Shown piece after piece: positions 61,593 to 64,000 of a DNA stretch of 64,000 nt. The stretch lies in contig JAKALM010000004.1 in assembly GCA_021824145.1 (NCBI GenBank), positions 62,001-126,000 of the forward strand, given 5' to 3'. The stretch is from Bacteroidota bacterium. Lineage in GTDB: Bacteria > Bacteroidota > Ignavibacteria > Ignavibacteriales > Ignavibacteriaceae. The position numbers were made by a program, and so were the translations under genes. Each line of letters begins with the position of its first letter. Position 1 is the stretch's first letter. The notes below the pieces were generated by a model. It did not search any database. It was not told where the DNA came from and worked only from the letters and a program-made list of their open reading frames with translations.

Positions 61593-62042
61593 ATGAAAAA
61601 GTATTACATTTTTTTCTTATTTATTTTCATTTTAGGTTGTAATGACCCTATCAAAATTGATTTGCAAAGTTATTCAAACCAAATAAAACAAATTAGTTCT
61701 CTTGAAGAAGACGCATTAAAAAGATGGAATTCAGTTTCAGGTTCTAATTTTGTAAATGATGGCTATATGTACCAAGCACTCGATACTTACATTATTGATA
61801 ATTATAGCCGCTTCCTTGATAAGCTAAGTAATATAAAACCTCAAACAAAAGAAATTCAGGAACTAAATAATATTTATATCGATGCGGCACAAAAACAATT
61901 AAACGGCTTCAAAATGATGAAAGATGGTTTGGAAAAACATAGTAAAGACATTATGAATAATGCTTATCAATTATTAACAGATGGAAGAGCTGAAGAAAGA
62001 AATTGGGTGAATAAATATGAAGAGCTCTCCAAAGCTCATTAA
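61593..62042 (+). CDS. Small lipoprotein of unknown function
   Basis: 149 residues. Lipoprotein signal 'MKKYYIFFLFIFILGCND' with Cys at ~16. The mature part is predicted mostly helical ('YSNQIKQISSLEEDALKRWN', 'LSNIKPQTKEIQELNN', 'NGFKMMKDGLEKHSKDIMNN'), a helical bundle or coiled-coil. No family was recognised. Asp after the lipid Cys (Asn-Asp) does not clearly decide inner or outer membrane sorting. AAGGTGG lies just upstream of the ATG. A 130-bp gap follows, before purF. Confidence 0.75.
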   Translation: MKKYYIFFLFIFILGCNDPIKIDLQSYSNQIKQISSLEEDALKRWNSVSGSNFVNDGYMYQALDTYIIDNYSRFLDKLSNIKPQTKEIQELNNIYIDAAQKQLNGFKMMKDGLEKHSKDIMNNAYQLLTDGRAEERNWVNKYEELSKAH

Positions 62043-62119
62043 TAAATTTCTAGAATTTCTCTAACTATTTTATTAATGTGAGATAAATATTCTCGTTTAT
62101 TGTTTATTTTTTCTTACGT

Positions 62120-62149
62120 TTTGTAATAAAGTATTTATTTTTATTTTTG
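62120..62149 (+). promoter_or_regulatory. Candidate Bacteroidota-type promoter of purF
   Basis: TTTG at 62120-62123 and TATTTTTG (TAnnTTTG) at 62142-62149, spaced by 18 bases. The start codon of purF is 28 bp downstream. Consensus match only. Confidence 0.45.
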
Positions 62150-62177
62150 CACTAAAATTTATTTAGAATGTGAGTTG

Positions 62178-63662
62178 ATGGAAATAATTTCAGACAAACC
62201 TAAATGTCATTGCGGAGTTTTTGGCATCTTTAATAATGAGACTGCTGGAGTAAATACTTATTATGGCTTACATGCTTTACAACATCGTGGTCAAGAAGCT
62301 AGCGGCATTGTAACTAAAAGTATAAACGATAAAGGGAACTCGATTTTTAATTTGCATAAAGGCGATGGACTTGTCTCTGAAGTTTATGCAGATTCTAAAA
62401 TATTTAAAGATAAATTAATTGGTTTTTCTGCAATTGGTCATAATAGATATTCAACCACTGGTTCGTCAGATTCACAAAATAATATTCAGCCATTTGTAGT
62501 TCATTATAGATTAGGGAATTTAGCCGTTGCGCATAATGGAAATTTAACTAACGCCAAACAATTACGCGAAGAATTAGTAAACGAAGGAGCAATCTTTCAA
62601 ACAACTAGTGATACAGAGGTTATTCTTCACTTAATTGCCAGAAGTAAATTGGATGATCAAGTTGAGCAAATAAAAGAAGCTTTAGAAAGAATTGAAGGTG
62701 CGTTTTCTTTAGTTATATTAACTGATGATAAACTAATTGCGGCAAGAGATCAATATGGATTTCGTCCTCTTTCAATAGGAAAAGTAAACGGTTCTTTTGT
62801 CGTTGCTTCTGAAACTTGCGCCTTTGATATTATTGCTGCAAAATTTATTCGCGAAGTTCAGCCTGGCGAAATAGTTGTAATTGATGAATCCACAAAAAGT
62901 GAAAATGAGATTAAATCATTAAGGATAAAGGAAAATCAAATTTTTCCAAAGAAACATTGCATATTTGAATACATTTATTTCTCTCGACCTGATAGTTTTA
63001 TTTTTGGTCATAATGTTGATAAGATGAGAAGACGTTTAGGAAAAACTCTAGCAAGAAAATATCCAGTCGAAGATAAAGATAATGAAAAAGTAATTGTTAT
63101 AAGCGTGCCAGATAGTTCCAATACAACTGCGCTCGGTTATCAAACTGAACTTGAGAAAGAAGGAATTAATTCAAAATTAGAAATTGGATTGATAAGAAGT
63201 CATTATATTGGCCGTACTTTTATTCAGCCAGGACAAGAAAAAAGAAAGATTGGCGTAAGAATAAAATTTAATATTGTTAAAGGAGTTCTGGAAGGAAGGA
63301 CTGTAGTAATTGTAGATGATTCTATTGTTCGCGGTACAACATCCAAGCAATTAGTAAATTTAATAAAAGAAGCAAAACCCAAATCTATTCATTTAAGAAT
63401 TTCCTCAGCACCAATAATGCACCCATGTTTTTATGGAATGGATTTCCCAAGTAAAGATGAACTAATTGCATGTCAGATGAACGGTGATGTAAAAAGTATT
63501 GAAAAATATTTAGGTGTTGATAGCCTAGAATATTTGACTATTGATGAGATGTTGGAAGCAGTATCTGAAGCTGGTATTAATAATTTTTGCACGGCATGTT
63601 TTTCTGGAAATTATCCAACTGAAGTTGATGTTGCTTTTAAGAAAGAAATGTATGAATTGTAA
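62178..63662 (+). CDS. purF: Amidophosphoribosyltransferase
   Basis: First committed step of purine synthesis: glutamine + PRPP to phosphoribosylamine. The ATG at 62178 is preferred to the TTG at 62175. A short propeptide (11 residues) precedes the catalytic Cys12 in 'CGVFGIF'. Glutaminase motifs 'GLHALQHRGQEASGI', 'GHNRYSTTG' and 'AHNGNLTN' are followed by the phosphoribosyltransferase domain with 'VVIVDDSIVRGTTSKQLV', the PRPP site. Late cysteines ('TACFSGNYPT') resemble the iron-sulfur type of Bacillus-like enzymes, with further Cys in the 'IMHPCFYG' segment. Length 494 residues. The next gene starts inside its last codons. Confidence 0.96.
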   Translation: MEIISDKPKCHCGVFGIFNNETAGVNTYYGLHALQHRGQEASGIVTKSINDKGNSIFNLHKGDGLVSEVYADSKIFKDKLIGFSAIGHNRYSTTGSSDSQNNIQPFVVHYRLGNLAVAHNGNLTNAKQLREELVNEGAIFQTTSDTEVILHLIARSKLDDQVEQIKEALERIEGAFSLVILTDDKLIAARDQYGFRPLSIGKVNGSFVVASETCAFDIIAAKFIREVQPGEIVVIDESTKSENEIKSLRIKENQIFPKKHCIFEYIYFSRPDSFIFGHNVDKMRRRLGKTLARKYPVEDKDNEKVIVISVPDSSNTTALGYQTELEKEGINSKLEIGLIRSHYIGRTFIQPGQEKRKIGVRIKFNIVKGVLEGRTVVIVDDSIVRGTTSKQLVNLIKEAKPKSIHLRISSAPIMHPCFYGMDFPSKDELIACQMNGDVKSIEKYLGVDSLEYLTIDEMLEAVSEAGINNFCTACFSGNYPTEVDVAFKKEMYEL

Positions 63663-64000
63663 AGCAATAATTGCTTTCGTTTTAATTTTTTTTATTCCTT
63701 TCATTACATATTCTCAAACAACCTGTTTTATTAAATATAAAAATTCAATTAACCCTTTCGTTATTGAAAATAAATTACAAACAAAAAATTTCTTTTCTTC
63801 TAAATCGTTACAATCCATTAGTAATAAAATAATCACGGCAAATTATTTTGCAAGAAATTTAGGTAAAGATGATTTTAATTTATCAAGAATAATAAAGGTA
63901 ACTTTTCCCGATCATAATTCTGAGCAAGAATTTTTAGATCAGATTAAAAATGATCCATCAGTTGAATATGCACAATCTTCAAATTTGTATAAGATTGATT
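63652..64000 (+). CDS. N-terminal part of a secreted subtilase-like protein (runs off the window)
   Basis: An ATG at 63652, overlapping the end of purF by 11 bp, opens a frame to the window end (116 codons, no stop). The product starts with a signal peptide (MNCKAIIAFVLIFFIPF ... YSQ). The following ~95 residues look like an inhibitor I9-type propeptide of a subtilisin-like protease, ending 'FLDQIKNDPSVEYAQSSNLY', a phrase common just before the catalytic domain. The catalytic part lies outside the window. The start has no clear ribosome-binding site but would be coupled to purF. Confidence 0.6.
   Translation, partial: MNCKAIIAFVLIFFIPFITYSQTTCFIKYKNSINPFVIENKLQTKNFFSSKSLQSISNKIITANYFARNLGKDDFNLSRIIKVTFPDHNSEQEFLDQIKNDPSVEYAQSSNLYKID

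Noticed and set aside
1-64000. CRISPR arrays, insertion sequences, toxin-antitoxin pairs, restriction systems or prophage genes
   Set aside because: None was recognised on either strand; no regularly spaced repeats or transposase/integrase motifs were seen.

Overview
The window is AT-rich chromosomal DNA that looks like a member of the Ignavibacteria or a close relative in the Bacteroidota/Chlorobiota group. The main evidence is two secreted proteins with the C-terminal NYPNPFNP-type sorting domain of the type IX secretion system (T9SS). Supporting evidence is a GWxTD-domain protein, the alternative GlmU-like enzyme, a parA-parB-DUF5683 gene order, and the rarity of strong Shine-Dalgarno sequences. 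This assignment is an inference from gene content; the window has no rRNA or other phylogenetic anchor.

Region 1 to 6.4 kb is a cell-surface region. It holds the end of a secreted protein, a lipoprotein with an IPT/TIG domain and a propeller-like body, a degenerate subtilase-like T9SS cargo, and a large T9SS cargo with a G8-like start. Two long intergenic regions lie here, one with nested inverted repeats and one with a perfect 12-bp palindrome. Region 6.4 to 16.8 kb is housekeeping: pyrK-pyrD, folC, rho, a GWxTD protein overlapping pdxA, a methyltransferase, ftsE, adk, a small secreted protein, tadA and tRNA-Arg(TCG).

Region 17 to 32.7 kb is a signal-transduction island. It has six PAS-containing histidine kinases, two of them with built-in receiver domains, and four stand-alone response regulators. 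Only one regulator (NarL/LuxR type) has a DNA-binding output domain. Next, on the minus strand, are three short-leader pilin-like genes (32.7 to 34.9 kb), then a poorly supported ORF and tRNA-Arg(ACG).

Region 36 to 41 kb is a diaminopimelate/lysine operon of the acetylase type (dapA, dapB, dapH, lysC, M20 deacetylase), closed by an elaborate hairpin terminator. From 41 to 46.6 kb, on the minus strand, are nagB, a GlmU-like gene, rqcH and a POT peptide transporter. Region 46.9 to 56.5 kb has a PASTA protein, rpe, nagA, folP, cdaA (c-di-AMP synthase), a glycosyltransferase, a CHAD protein, a UPF0173 hydrolase, parA, parB, a DUF5683 protein and a Yip1-like protein. The window ends with nadB, a Ppx/GppA phosphatase, a small operon ending in aroQ, a MerR regulator, tRNA-Pro(GGG), a two-helix channel-like membrane protein, a lipoprotein, purF, and the start of a probable subtilase.

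No insertion sequences, CRISPR arrays, phage genes or defence systems were recognised. The least ordinary items are the kinase island with two cysteine-rich PAS domains, the pilin-like trio without a visible prepilin cleavage site, the channel-like protein with an altered selectivity filter, the subtilase-like pseudoenzyme, and the structured intergenic DNA.
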